Shown piece after piece: positions 11,053 to 21,666 of a DNA stretch of 64,000 nucleotides (within the stretch, counting starts at the first letter, position 1; each line of letters starts with the position of its first letter). A program made the position numbers and the translations under genes. Under the pieces are notes generated by a model. That model did no database searches and had not been told where the DNA came from. It saw nothing but the letters and a program-made list of their open reading frames with translations. Origin of the DNA: Castanea sativa (lineage: Eukaryota; Streptophyta; Magnoliopsida; Fagales; Fagaceae); the NCBI RefSeq assembly GCF_040712315.1, contig NC_134015.1, forward strand, positions 53,607,464-53,671,463, read 5' to 3'.

Positions 11053-13062
11053 TGACTCCTGGATGGGCAAAGTTGATGACTCAATTTCCGACTGACGTAG
11101 CACCGCAGCCGATATGCATTGCCTAGCCACTACCTGGCTGCCGAGGATTTCCTCAACATGCTCCCCCGAGGGGAATTTCACCTTAACATGTAAGGTAGAG
11201 GAGACAGCTCCCAAAGCGTGCAGCCATGGCCTGGCGAGGATGGCTGTATATGGAGAGTACGCATCAACCACAATGAAATCTACCTCAACCGTTTCCGTGC
11301 CGGATTGAACGGGTAAACGGATCTGTCCCTTCGGCACAACGGCCCTTCCTTCGAAGCTTATAAGTGGAGAGTCGTAAGGGGTTAGATCTTCCAACTCCAA
11401 CCTTAGCCCTTTAAATAGATCAGGGTACATGATATCTGCACCGCTGCCCTGATCTATCATCACCCTCCTGACATCATAGTTCCCAATCCTGAGGGTAACC
11501 ATAAGAGCATCGTCATGGGGCTGAATAGTCCCTACTTTATCCTCCTCGGAGAAACCTAAGACAGGTAAAGTGCCCTTTAATCTCTTCGGCCTGCTACCCA
11601 CATCCTCGGCCTGCGGATGGGAAACTGCCATCACCCTAGTGGGACCTGAGCCGGTCCTACCAGGTGCAGCGAAGATAACATTAATTGTTCCCAATGCTGG
11701 CCGAGATGAACTGTTCCTCTGGTTGTTTGAACCAACTTGACTGACCTGCCCAGTGGGCTGACACAAGTGCTGCTTTAACTTTCCTTCACCGACGAGCTGC
11801 TCTAGATGGTTCCATAAGGTGCGACAGTTCTCAGTAATGTGACCCACATCCTGATGATACTGACAGAAAAGGTTTTGATTTCTTTTCGCAGGGTCCCCTG
11901 CCATCTTGCCGGGCCATCTGAAGAAGGGCTCCTTACGAACCTTTTCTAATAACTGGTGCACTGGTTCTCGGAACACAGTATTTACAGCCTGAGGTGCTGC
12001 CGAGCCGGATTGTCCGAAGTAATCCCTCCTCGGCTTATTGTTGTGATATCTGTCCGACCTGAAATCCCTTCTCTCCTGTGGGATAACCTTCTCCTTTCCT
12101 TTTCCCTGCTGCTGGTCTTCCTCTACCCTTTTATATTCATCAATACGATCCATAAGACGGCGTACGCTGCGGACAGGCTTTTTCATCAAGGACTTTCTTA
12201 GGTCGTGATCAGTAGGGAGACCCACCTTAAAAGTATTAAGCGCCACCTCATCAAAGTCGCCGTATATTTCATTAAACATCTCCCAGTATCGGTCGGAGTA
12301 TGCTTTCAGTGTCTCCCCTTCCTTCATGGCCATGGATAGCAACGAGTCCAATGGCCGAGGGACTCTGCTACACGTAATGAACCGCGAAGCAAATGCCCTA
12401 GTTAGCTCCCCAAATGAGCCTACGGATCCTGATTTGAGACCGTTAAACCATCTCATAGCCACAGGTCCCAAGCTAGAGGGGAAGACTTTACACATCAAAG
12501 TCTCGTTGTGAGAGTGCACTGCCATCCTCTGGTTGAAGTGACTCACGTGCTCCACCGGATCAGTCCGGCCATTATATATGGTAAAGGTGGGCTGGGTGAA
12601 CCTCCTGGGAAGCCTCCCCCTCTCAATCCTCCGTGAAAACGGAGATCTAGAGAGCTGGTGCAACGCCCTACTCATGGTATCGTTGCCTAAGCCCCTAGAA
12701 CGAAGCTTCTTACGTCTGCGGGTTGGCTGGTCGTCCTCCTCACCGAAGGATGTTGCGCTGGTGGGAGAAAATGACCTTGAACTGTAGCCAGGTCCCCTAT
12801 CTTTCTCTGAGGAAGAACTAGACGAGGACGGGGAAACCTTACGTTTAGCGCAGCGTAACCTCCTCTTCAAACGATTGATTTCCTTCTGCATGGATTTAGA
12901 ACCCTCATCACGGGTAGTGCTACCCCCTCTATGAGTATGGCTAGCCCCTGGGTATTCTGTATGGACGCTTCCCTCACGATCCCTACGATGTTCAAGACGT
13001 TCGAAATGATCTTCCGGTTGTGATCCTTGTGACTCTGCATGGTGAGAGCCTAAGCCTGCCAT
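11050..13062 (-). CDS. Gag-protease polyprotein of Tat element 1
   Basis: 670 aa, open from its ATG. A basic N-terminal region with a serine run precedes the retrotransposon gag domain (about residues 150-310: FTQPTFTIYNGRTDPVEH, AMRWFNGL, YSDRYWEMFNEI). A zinc-knuckle variant at about 400-413 (CQYHQDVGHITENC) has the spacing C-x2-H-x4-H-x4-C, with His replacing the usual second Cys. The aspartic protease follows, with IDQGSGADIMY near residue 537, an Asp-x-Gly catalytic turn in which Gln replaces the usual Ser/Thr. The product would form the particle and process the polyprotein. Its partner in element 2 is very similar (677 aa). It ends at the leaky-type UAG before pol. Confidence 0.92.
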   Translation of the reverse strand: MAGLGSHHAESQGSQPEDHFERLEHRRDREGSVHTEYPGASHTHRGGSTTRDEGSKSMQKEINRLKRRLRCAKRKVSPSSSSSSSEKDRGPGYSSRSFSPTSATSFGEEDDQPTRRRKKLRSRGLGNDTMSRALHQLSRSPFSRRIERGRLPRRFTQPTFTIYNGRTDPVEHVSHFNQRMAVHSHNETLMCKVFPSSLGPVAMRWFNGLKSGSVGSFGELTRAFASRFITCSRVPRPLDSLLSMAMKEGETLKAYSDRYWEMFNEIYGDFDEVALNTFKVGLPTDHDLRKSLMKKPVRSVRRLMDRIDEYKRVEEDQQQGKGKEKVIPQERRDFRSDRYHNNKPRRDYFGQSGSAAPQAVNTVFREPVHQLLEKVRKEPFFRWPGKMAGDPAKRNQNLFCQYHQDVGHITENCRTLWNHLEQLVGEGKLKQHLCQPTGQVSQVGSNNQRNSSSRPALGTINVIFAAPGRTGSGPTRVMAVSHPQAEDVGSRPKRLKGTLPVLGFSEEDKVGTIQPHDDALMVTLRIGNYDVRRVMIDQGSGADIMYPDLFKGLRLELEDLTPYDSPLISFEGRAVVPKGQIRLPVQSGTETVEVDFIVVDAYSPYTAILARPWLHALGAVSSTLHVKVKFPSGEHVEEILGSQVVARQCISAAVLRQSEIESSTLPIQES

Positions 13063-13091
13063 AATATCCCTACCTCTTCTAGACTAGATTT

Positions 13092-13108
13092 CCCACAGAC
13101 GGCGCCAA
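13092..13108 (-). promoter_or_regulatory. Primer-binding site of Tat element 1
   Basis: Adjacent to the 5' LTR, the minus strand reads TGGCGCCGTCTGTGGG. The first ten bases match the complement expected for an Asp tRNA 3' end, as in other Tat/Athila elements (family knowledge; tRNA not checked). Confidence 0.75.
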
Positions 13109-13109
13109 T

Positions 13110-13860
13110 TGTAAGTGCACAAATGCACCTGGCCCCAAGAACAGTTATGGGCCCAGGCCCAATGAGCCTTAAACAATATGAATTTGTAGAGTGTGGGCTT
13201 GAAACCCAGGTTAGAAGTATGTGAGAATTAAATAACAAACTAAGGATTGTAAATACTTGGAAACAACAAGGAATATTGCAAATTGGTCTCTTCGGACGTA
13301 AGCCAAGGGCTGTTCTTATATTATATCTTTCTCCTTGTCTGTTTTCTTTTTTAGATTACAAAAAGTCCCTCCCATTTCTGTTCTAGGTTCCTCCTTAAAT
13401 ACTCCTCTTTTTAATACTTTGTACACGTGTTGCCCCAACTCCTCCCTTAGCCAAGATATTTCTTTTCTTAGTGCCTTTGAACAGTAACTAGAAGTTTCCC
13501 TTCCACTGTTTTAGTGTCACTTCCCCATTAATGCGGCCAGGGTGGTAGGTGCAGGGTCTTTAATGTGGAGGTAGCAGCCTTTATCTTTGACATTTCTTCA
13601 ACACCGGTGCTTCTTGGGCGTTCTAGGGCTCCCCCCTTTTAACCATTGGTCTTAACCATGTCATCCCCTAATCTTTACTTTGAAATCCCGAGTTCTTCGG
13701 TGTTCATCCGAGGGTAAGGTCACCCTCGGCTGGATCCTCGGATCCTCGGCGTATGGGCCGACCCATAGTACTAACAAATTCTAAACCCAGGATCAGGTCG
13801 GCCTTCTTTAACACGGCCCAAAAGGCCCACGTTCCCATCAGGATCTTTTTGCCCCATACA
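13110..13860 (-). repeat. Tat element 1, 5' LTR (element sense)
   Basis: 751 bp, TG...CA ended, the pair of 2571-3321. It should hold the promoter for gag-pol transcription on the minus strand. Confidence 0.93.
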
Positions 13861-13865
13861 CTATA

Positions 13866-14587
13866 TATACCCTCATTACCCACAAAAGTAAAGGAAGCTA
13901 TTCAAAGAAAAAAACTCTAGATAGGTTCTCTACAACACACACACACCCATCTTTAAAGAGAGAGTTACTCATTCTAAGAGAGAAATCATTGTAGCCTCTT
14001 CTCCTTCCCTCTCCCATTGTCATACCTTGAGAGTAGATTTGTACCCAAATACAACCTACACCTTTTCAGAGTGTAGAGAGTGTTTTGGAACTTGGGAAGT
14101 TTTGGAGATTTGCCAAAAGAAGTTGGTGAGGCTTGGAGGATGCAATCAGGCGTATTGCGGGATCCCAAAAGCTAGACAAGACACGGTTCCAAAAAGCCTT
14201 GTTGGAGTAGGAGCTTGAAGGGCTTAGGTGCATTAGGTAGATTAGGCTTGAAGGGTCTCTTGCTATTCGTGTATCCCAACTTATTATCTAGTGGATCGAT
14301 TTACCGCTTGGAAGGCTACAGAGAGGTTTTTTAACGAGTTCTTCAGTTTCCTCTTCGATGACATATCGCCGTGTTATCTTATGTTTGCATTCTCTCTTCC
14401 CTTACTCTTATGCTTTACTTTTATTGTTTGTTATTTATGTTTATGCACTTGAGTAGTTATCAGTTTATTGCGCTTCATTTACTCTTGTTCCGCACTTTGA
14501 TTAAATAAGAGTAAAATCAACTGAGCTGTAATTTTAATTAAGGGTCTAAACAAGCTCTTGTGTTTTTAGTACAAATCCGAGCTTTCA
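13866..14587 (+). repeat. Copia-type 5' LTR, right part
   Basis: Continues the LTR interrupted at 2570, matching the 3' LTR from about 18949 to 19681. It ends tttca just before the primer-binding site at 14590. Confidence 0.88.
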
Positions 14588-14686
14588 ATTGGTATCAGAG
14601 TGGGTACACTTGTTTTGGTTTCATTATCTAAGTGTGATCCTTGACCCCTTGTATGTTTCGCCATAAATAGTGTTTTATATGCTTCT

Positions 14687-15464
14687 ATGGATGTTTTGGA
14701 TGTTGTTGAGTGTAACACGCCATGTGTTTGTGAAAATGCATCTATGAGTGTATATTCTCATGATTGTGATGACATACTACATGAATCTATAGGTGTTGTT
14801 AATATACCAAATGTCAAACTATTGAAAAAAAAGGCTAAGAAGGTTCATGAGAATTTAAGCAAATTCATGTGTGAAAAGGATGATTTGATTGCTAAGCTCA
14901 ATGAATCTAACAAATTGATTGAAAAGTATAAGAAACTTGCTAAACATTCTCTTGAAAAACTAAAGGAGTTTGAATGTTTGAATATGGACTTGGACGCTAA
15001 ACTTATTTTGTCTAACAAACTTGTTGATGAGCGAAAATGTGAAAATGAATCTCTTAAGATGCATGTCAAGTGTTTGATTGCTGAACCTACTGCTAAAAAT
15101 GATAAAAATATTTGTTGCAATCATATTGTAGTACTTGATTTTATACCTATTGTGAGTTCTACCTCTAAAGACAAATCGGTGTATATTCCTTCCGTACAAA
15201 AAAAATCAAAAGGTGGAGAGAGAGACTCTCAAGCCAAAGCCTTTGTTTAAGTCTCAATCTAAGGTTTTGGATGGATCTAAGTTTGTTTCAACTTGCCACC
15301 ATTGTGGTGTGATTGTTCATATAAGACCTCAATGTCTAAAGTTGAAGAGAGAACAAAACCATGTTGCTAGATCCCTTCCCAAAAAGCCTAGTGGACCTAA
15401 ACACATTATTTGTCACCATTATAGTGCCTTTGGTCATCTTAGACCTCTTTACTCTAAGTTTTAA
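14687..15464 (+). pseudogene. Degenerate Copia-type gag remnant with zinc knuckle
   Basis: The first segment (14687-15250) encodes a Lys/Glu/Leu-rich coiled-coil-like region. A frame change near 15213 leads to a second segment (15213-15464) with CHHCGVIVHIRPQC, a proper C-x2-C-x4-H-x4-C knuckle. A second knuckle has decayed (CHHYSAFGHLRPLY, two Cys lost). Beyond the TAA at 15464 another gag-like phrase (RSVWMMKGSYG) ends in a stop near 15699. No protease, integrase or RT follows. It is the only coding remnant of the Copia-type element. Confidence 0.7.
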
Positions 15465-15699
15465 GCTCTCAAAAGAATCAAAAGAAAAGAGAAACTTGAG
15501 CTTCTTAGAAGTTATGCTATGAAAGCTAAACCGGTTATGGGGAAAAATGGTAAATTGTTGAAGAAATTTTTTGATGTTCTTACCTCCTTGTCTATATGCA
15601 TCTCCAGTTCTCATTCTTCCAACCCTTGTCTCACTTCTCATGAGACACTAATTCCAAACAATCGTTCCGTTTGGATGATGAAAGGTTCCTATGGTTGAG

Positions 15700-18610
15700 C
15701 TTATGCTATTTTGGTTCTTGATCTAATTCTTTCGATCTTTGTAGAACTCTTCATGCATTAGATGCTTCATTGACATGCATTTGTGTATCATGCATCTCTT
15801 TATATGCATTATTTTTATTATTTTTTGCATTTGATCTTACTTTCATGCTTTTATTTTTGTGTATGTAAAAAATCCAAAAACACATAAAAAGTGAAAAATT
15901 CAAAAAGTTTGATCGTATATATTTGAGCACATTTCACACGTGAGTTTGGCATAGTACTTTCATACTAATAGCGTAGTGCATTTACAAGCTTAGCTTGTTT
16001 TGTATGCACATCTATCTGTGTGGGAAAAATCTTAAAACCTATGTGTGATTGTTGTAAATCAATCTTCAAGCTTGTCATGAATGATTAGTCAATAGTCTTG
16101 TTGATCTTGATACCATGCATAGACTTGTGTTTATATATCTTCCCACTTTTTATGTTTTTGCTCTATAGCTCAACAAATGTCAAATCTCGAAAAGAGATAA
16201 TGAGCTTCAAAAGTCGTCGCACATACTAATATTTGACTAGGAAAAAGGAAAAGCGACTTGTATTGAAATGTATGGTGCCTCAAAAAGCCAAAGGCTTACT
16301 CACAAAATTGAAATATCTAAAATTTCAAGTATCGATCTCAAAATGAGATGTAATGTTATTATATGATCAAAAGTTATAAGTTGTAAGAAACTAAAAAGAA
16401 AAACTTCAAAGTTTTGTGATCACTTTCTTGTGGAAGGTCATATATGTTCATTTCTACAATTGAGATAGACCACTTGACTTAGCACTAGTTGTATATGACT
16501 TGATTGAATTGATCATTGAAGCTTCACTCTAGACTAAGGACTATTCCACATTTGATATACACACACAACACACAAGTCTATTGTTCAATGAATGCTTATT
16601 TTATTTGTGTGGTTGTACATGTTCAAATGTAATGTGTGTATGCTCAACCATATATGAATCAAACCAAAAAGATTTTTGTTCATTTTGTTTGCTTTTGGAA
16701 GTGATTTGTATCACTCATGTTTTTCAATGTTTTTCAAGTTGTTTTTGTGTGAAAACAATGTTTTCTAAGTGTTTTCGTGACCTATATCATGTGTAAGCTC
16801 AGTCGCGAGTTAAATGGTCAAATTCTCAAGTTTTTCAACTTTGGACAAAGAGTTTCGTGACTATTTCGCAACTGTTTCGCGAGTAAGGCTTACCAGTGAA
16901 ATTTTTGTGAGTAAGGCTTACCAGCGAAATTTTCGCGGGAAGCTTACCAGCAAGTTACCCGCGAAAATCTCTAGATTAGCTTTTTAAAGGGCATTTCGTG
17001 GAACATTTGTTTTAAATATCTCCCATCTTCTCCCAAACCCCTATTTTCATGATTCTACATCTAAACCCAACTAAATTCAAGTGTTTTTCATTCCATTAAC
17101 ATCTCCAAGGTAATCTTTAACGATTTTCATTAATTTTGATCATTAGATTATGTTTTTGAGGTTTTAATGTTCATAATTGGGATTTTCTCAAATGGGGCTG
17201 GAAAACTTATTTTTTATCAATCTTTTTTATTGTATTTTGTTTTAAATGATGATTTGCTTTGAATGTTGGCCCCTTGTGACAAAAATAACATGTATTTAGG
17301 CAAGATTTTCATATGTTTATGCATTATTTAACATACATGTGTAGTGTGTGCATTCTATGTATTTGATAAAATTCTTAAATGGCATTTTCTCATTGTTTTG
17401 GACTCCGATGAGTACCAAACTTTGGGGATTACCACAAGTATGCATGTTTATCATGTTTTGATCATTAGTTGTGTATTTTACACACTTTGCCCCATGAATT
17501 CTTGCTCATGCATTAGTCACGCATCTCACATGCACATTAGATGCACCTTTGCTGCACACACTCTTACACTTGAATTTGCTCATGAATTCGCTCATGCTGC
17601 ACACACTTTTGCATTCGCTCATGCTAGTTAAGTCTTTTTGGGCCTTTTAGCACATATAGCAGGTTCTTGTGTCTATGTTATGCCTAGGTCTATATCATGT
17701 GCCATTATCTTTAGTATGTCATGTTTATTTTATGTTTTATAGCATTTTTTAGATGTCTTTGTCTTTCATTTAAGTTTCATTTTCTCATTCATCTTGCACC
17801 CCTCATGCATCTTATTCTTGTTCATATCTTCTTTTCTCTCCCTCCTTCCTCTTTATTCGTTTGTCTATTAGTGACAAAAAGGGGGAGACTATACCGAATT
17901 ATATACCGGAGTATATCGTCGTTTCAATATGACTCATGTGCACATTCTCAGGGGGAGAAATTCTATCTCGTGTACATTCAAAAGGGGAGAAAGTCATAGG
18001 GGAGATGCATATACCAAAGGGGAGAAGACATTTTTTTTAGAAAACCTTGTTGTGTTTGTTTTACCTTATGCTTGTTTTCTCGTTGTTTTATGGTGCTTTA
18101 AGTTACATTTAGTATCTATGCTTTGTTGCTCTCATCCCATCGTGCTTATGTGTTGGAACACACTTGTGCCCTTGTTAGATCTTGTATCTTTAATGCTAAG
18201 ACCTTTTGTGTTTTGCATTGGTTGTGTTTTGCATTAGTTGTGTGTTGAGCATGCATACATCCTTATGTTATTGTGTTTTATTGGTTGCATGTTCAGATGA
18301 TCATTTACTTTGCTATATGATCATTGTTGTTATTTCCATATGACTATTTTCGTGTATGATCAAGTTGCTCACATGATGTTTACTTGATCGCAATTTACTT
18401 GTTACATTATACTTGTTCTTTTATTACTTGATTTATCTTGAGGATCTAATGCGTTTTGTGCAAGTGTTTCAGGTTACAGGTATTTTGTTCCAGGTTCATC
18501 ACAGGTTTTAGATTTAGGTGTGAGTGAGTTTTGTCATTGTTCCCAAACTCACGTTTAAGTCTAGAGTCTATTATAGGGTGTTTTGTCACGGAATAGGCAA
18601 AGGGGGAGAT
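15700..18610 (+). other. Noncoding internal region of the Copia-type element
   Basis: About 2.9 kb without recognisable pol domains. It contains several gggggaga tracts (for example 17880-18020) and a short imperfect repeat around 16860-16975 (cgcgagtaaggcttaccagcg and variants) using the same cgcgag/cccgcga words found in the LTRs. It ends in the polypurine tract at 18598-18610. Confidence 0.6.
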
Positions 18611-19681
18611 TATAAAGTTATGATTTACAACTATGTTTTATGTTGGCTTTATTCCATGGCAAAAAGTATTATATGTGCTTAAATTTGTTCCTTGTATTTT
18701 ATGAAATTTTATTGTATTGGGTTTAGTATTAAGTTAGTGAAGAATTGAGCATGAAATGAAGAATCAGTGCAATTTCAAGACTAACTCGCAAGAAGAGTAT
18801 CCCGCGAAAAAGGCAAGTGAGAAGCACATGCTGGAAGCTGAAGGATTTTGTGAGTGTCTCGCGAGTAAAGCCTTCCCGCGAGATACCCATGAAACTCTCT
18901 GCCTGGAGGATTTTTAAGTGTGACTTTCTCACCCTTCACCCATACTATATATACCCTTCATTACCCACAAAAGTAAAGGAGGCTATTCAAAGAGAAAAAC
19001 CCTAGATAGGTTCTCTACAACACACACACACACACACCCATCTTTTAGAAAGAGAGTTGTTCATCCCTAGTGAGAAATCATTGTAGCCTCTTCTTCCTCC
19101 ATCTCCCATTGTCATACCTTGAGAGGAGATTTGTACCTAAACACAACCCACACCTTTTCAAAGTGTAGAGAGTGTTTTGGAGTTCGAAATTTTTTGGAAA
19201 TTTTCCAAAAGAAGCCAGTGAGGCTTGATGGATGCAATCAAGCGTATTGCGGGATCTAGAAAGCTAGACAAGACACAGTTCCGAGAAACCTTGTTGGAGT
19301 AGGAGCTTGAAGGGCTTAGGTGCATTGGCTAGATTAGGCTTGGAGGGTCTCTTAGTCTTACTATTCGTGTATCCCAACTTATTGTCTAGTGGATCGATTT
19401 ACCGCTTAGAGGACGGTGGAAAGGTTTTTCGCCGAGTTCTTCCATTCCCTCTTCAATAATACATCGCCGTGTTATCTTGTGTTTGCATTCTCTCTTCCCT
19501 TATTCTTGTGCTTTACTTTTATTATTTGTTGTTCATTTTTATGCACTTAATTAGTTATCAGTTTATTGCGCTTCATTTACTCTTGTTCCACACTTTGATT
19601 AAGAGTAAAATCAATTGAGCCGTAATTTTTATTTAAGGTCTAAACAAACTCTTGTGTTTTTAGCACAAATCCAAGTTTTCA
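18611..19681 (+). repeat. Copia-type 3' LTR, intact
   Basis: 1071 bp. It keeps the undisturbed ctata target (about 18945-18949) where the Gypsy element inserted in the partner LTR. The first bases TATAAAG align to TGTAAAA in the 5' LTR, so the TG terminus has mutated. Confidence 0.88.
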
Positions 19682-19744
19682 ACATAAAAAATAAATAAAA
19701 ATGTAATTATATCAAGAACTTATCAGCATTGCGCTGAGAATGTG

Positions 19745-20095
19745 ACATAATTGTCAATGACCAAAGTAGACCGAAATTAACCAAATGAACCGAAATGGAC
19801 CAAACTAGACCGAATAGACCAAAATAAATTATAAACAAACTGCATAGAAATGGAGCAAAGTAGACTGAATGAACAAAAGTGGACCAAAATGGACCAGATG
19901 AACTGAAGTAGACTGAAATGGACCATGGTAAACCAAATAGACTGAAGTAGACTGTAATAGACTAAATGGAGCAAAATGGACTAAAGCGGACCAAAATAGA
20001 CCAAAGTGGACTGAATAGACAAAAATAAACCTAGTTGGACAAAGATAACCCAAAATGGGCTGAAATGGACCGAAGTTGACCAAAATACTATGCTG
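19745..20095. repeat. Degenerate 10-11 bp minisatellite
   Basis: About 350 bp of imperfect tandem words such as gaccaaaatg, gaccgaaatg and gactgaagta. The ORFs crossing it are repeat shadows. Confidence 0.85.
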
Positions 20096-20164
20096 ATGTG
20101 AGTCAACTGGAGCGTGACAATAATAGATACTACACTTTAAAAACATATGCATAAATGAGCATAG

Positions 20165-20286
20165 CCGAGAGCCTTATAGCTCAACTGACATCTCTCAATA
20201 TATCTAACAAAGATGCTCATGATTTGAATCTCTCTTCCTAACCATCAAATTAAAAATATATATTAATTAAAAAAAAAAAAAAAATG
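20165..20286 (+). mobile_element. SINE-like fragment with poly(A) tail
   Basis: The A-box-like word tagctcaactgac (20178-20190) and the B-box-like gatttgaatctc (20221-20232) resemble the pol III promoter boxes of tRNA-derived SINEs. A pure A run follows at 20269-20284. It is short and has no verified target duplication. Confidence 0.5.
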
Positions 20287-20289
20287 TTA

Positions 20290-20774
20290 AACATTCCTTC
20301 GACTACAAGAGCACTCTCCATGGCTGACTTTTCCATGTGGACTCAATAGAAATGCTTTTTTTTTTCCCTGATATTGGACGAAGGCCAAAAATTATAGGAG
20401 GATTTTACTCAATGGGACCTTTATAATGACTTTTAGATGCCGGGGCTCTCTGTAAGTTCATTTCCACTGTACACACTTTAGGCTTATCTTTACTAAAAAC
20501 CATTATAATAACGAAGGCCTATGATCTTGCGTAAGCCTTTACCTGCTTCTTTATCCAATTATAAAAAAACATAATCATGTGAACACATGGATCTGAGATC
20601 CCATATGGGGGTCAATCTTATCAATTTCCTTGTCAGCTTCCTCAACCAAATATAAAAGACCAAATAAAAAAAACTTATTGACTGACCAATTAAATGAAGA
20701 TGATTGGAAGAAATTTCTCATATGAACTCAACAATTAAGGCTTCTCAGTCTAATAGAAAGCCAACTGAGAGAGA
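20290..20774 (+). promoter_or_regulatory. Upstream region of GSTU gene A
   Basis: Homologous to the upstream regions of genes C, D and E (shared 'gagcactc...catggctga', 'cttgcgtaagcc', 'gatgattggaagaaatttctcatatgaact'). Where D and E have TATAAAT, A reads aactcaacaatt, so a clear TATA box is missing. The 5' UTR runs into gagagagaATG. Confidence 0.5.
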
Positions 20775-21666
20775 ATGGAGGAGAAGAAAGGTGAAGTTAT
20801 CCTCTTTGGAACATGGGCCAGCACATTCTGCACTAGAGTTGAGCTAGCCCTCAAACTAAAAGGCATACCCTATGAGTATGTGGAGGAAGATTTGACAAAG
20901 AAAAGTGAGTTGCTCCATAGCCTTAATCCAGTTCATAAGAAAGTACCTGTGCTTGTTCACAATGGGAAATCCATTGCTGAGTCACTCATTATCCTTGAAT
21001 ACATAGAAGAGTGCTGGAATACCACCCCAAAACTATTGCCTGAGGATCCTTACCAAAGGGCAAAAGTCCGCTTTTGGGCCAACTATTATGATCAAAAGGT
21101 GAGTTCTCTCTCTCTCTCTCTCTCAACTCTAATGCTTCAGTACACTAAACCCGATCTAAACATGAGATATGTTCAAAATCATGCAAGTATTGATCTTGTA
21201 TCCCGGCCAGTGCACTAAAACATTGGGCGGAAGCGCTTGATTTGTTGATTTGCTATTGCCAATTATGTAGCTTTTGTGTTGAAACACTAACAAAAGCATT
21301 TTGTGTCATCAGATTGTGCCAAGCTTCTACGTCATCTTCGGGTCCAAAGACAAGGAGAGAGAGAAAGCCATTGAAGACTTGAGCCAATTGCTTAAGGTGT
21401 TTGAAGAAGGTATTGAAAAGGATTTTCCGGGGCAGTCTCCATTCTTCAATGGTGAGATCCTAGGGTATCTTGGTATCGTTATTGGCTCACATGCATGCAA
21501 CTACCAAGCTGTTGATGAGGCCATTGGTGTGGTACTCATATCAGAAAAGAATCCAGAGTTTCTCTCATGGGTCAATGCTCTGAAGAAATGCCCTCTGATG
21601 GGGGAGACACTACCACCTCATGACAAATTGGTTGCCAGGTTGAGTGCTAGACTTAAGTCTACTTAA
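20775..21666 (+). CDS. GSTU: Tau-class glutathione S-transferase (gene A)
   Basis: Exons 20775-21098 and 21313-21666 (GT-AG, phase 0 after Lys108) give 225 aa, normal for the class. Cytosolic tau GSTs conjugate glutathione to electrophiles and xenobiotics. The N-terminal thioredoxin-like domain has the catalytic Ser16 in WASTFC (Thr where Pro is usual), the [11 protein letters not shown] segment with cis-Pro58, and the glutathione-contacting E69-S70. The helical C-terminal domain supplies the electrophile site. The exon boundary is the conserved tau position. It is closest by eye to gene C, with which it shares 3' flanking DNA. The start is the first ATG after a purine-rich leader. Confidence 0.93.

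Larger units (their letters stand above)
2571..13860 (-). mobile_element. Ty3/Gypsy Tat-lineage LTR retrotransposon (element 1)
   Basis: Both LTRs are 751 bp (2571-3321 and 13110-13860), with TG...CA ends and a 5-bp duplication ctata (2566-2570, 13861-13865). The uninterrupted target site can be read in the Copia 3' LTR. Order on the minus strand: primer-binding site, gag-protease (13062-11050), in-frame UAG, pol with RT, RNase H, a second RNase H and integrase (to 7735), 150-bp tandem repeats, and an oppositely oriented three-exon gene (3828-6357). The second RNase H after the normal one is the Tat-lineage signature. By eye the LTRs differ at about six sites, so the insertion is recent. Pol carries three stops. 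Confidence 0.93.
2216..19681 (+). mobile_element. Gag-only Copia-type LTR retrotransposon, split by a nested Gypsy element
   Basis: The perfect 5-bp duplication acata lies at 2211-2215 and 19682-19686. The 5' LTR runs 2216-2570 and resumes at 13866-14587. The intact 3' LTR is 18611-19681 (1071 bp). The primer-binding site tggtatcagag at 14590-14600 is the initiator-Met tRNA type used by plant Copia elements. A purine tract (aaagggggagat, ending 18610) abuts the 3' LTR, whose first bases are TA instead of TG. The internal region has only a damaged gag-like stretch (14687-15464); no protease, integrase or RT was found, so the element is non-autonomous. The LTRs differ at many sites, which fits an old insertion predating the Gypsy element inside it. 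Confidence 0.85.

Noticed and set aside
15213..15464. Zinc-knuckle ORF as an independent host gene
   Set aside because: It continues the Copia-type gag after a frame change and lies between that element's primer-binding site and polypurine tract.
19777..20152. Overlapping minus-strand ORFs rich in His, Phe and Ser
   Set aside because: Translations of the 10-11 bp minisatellite.
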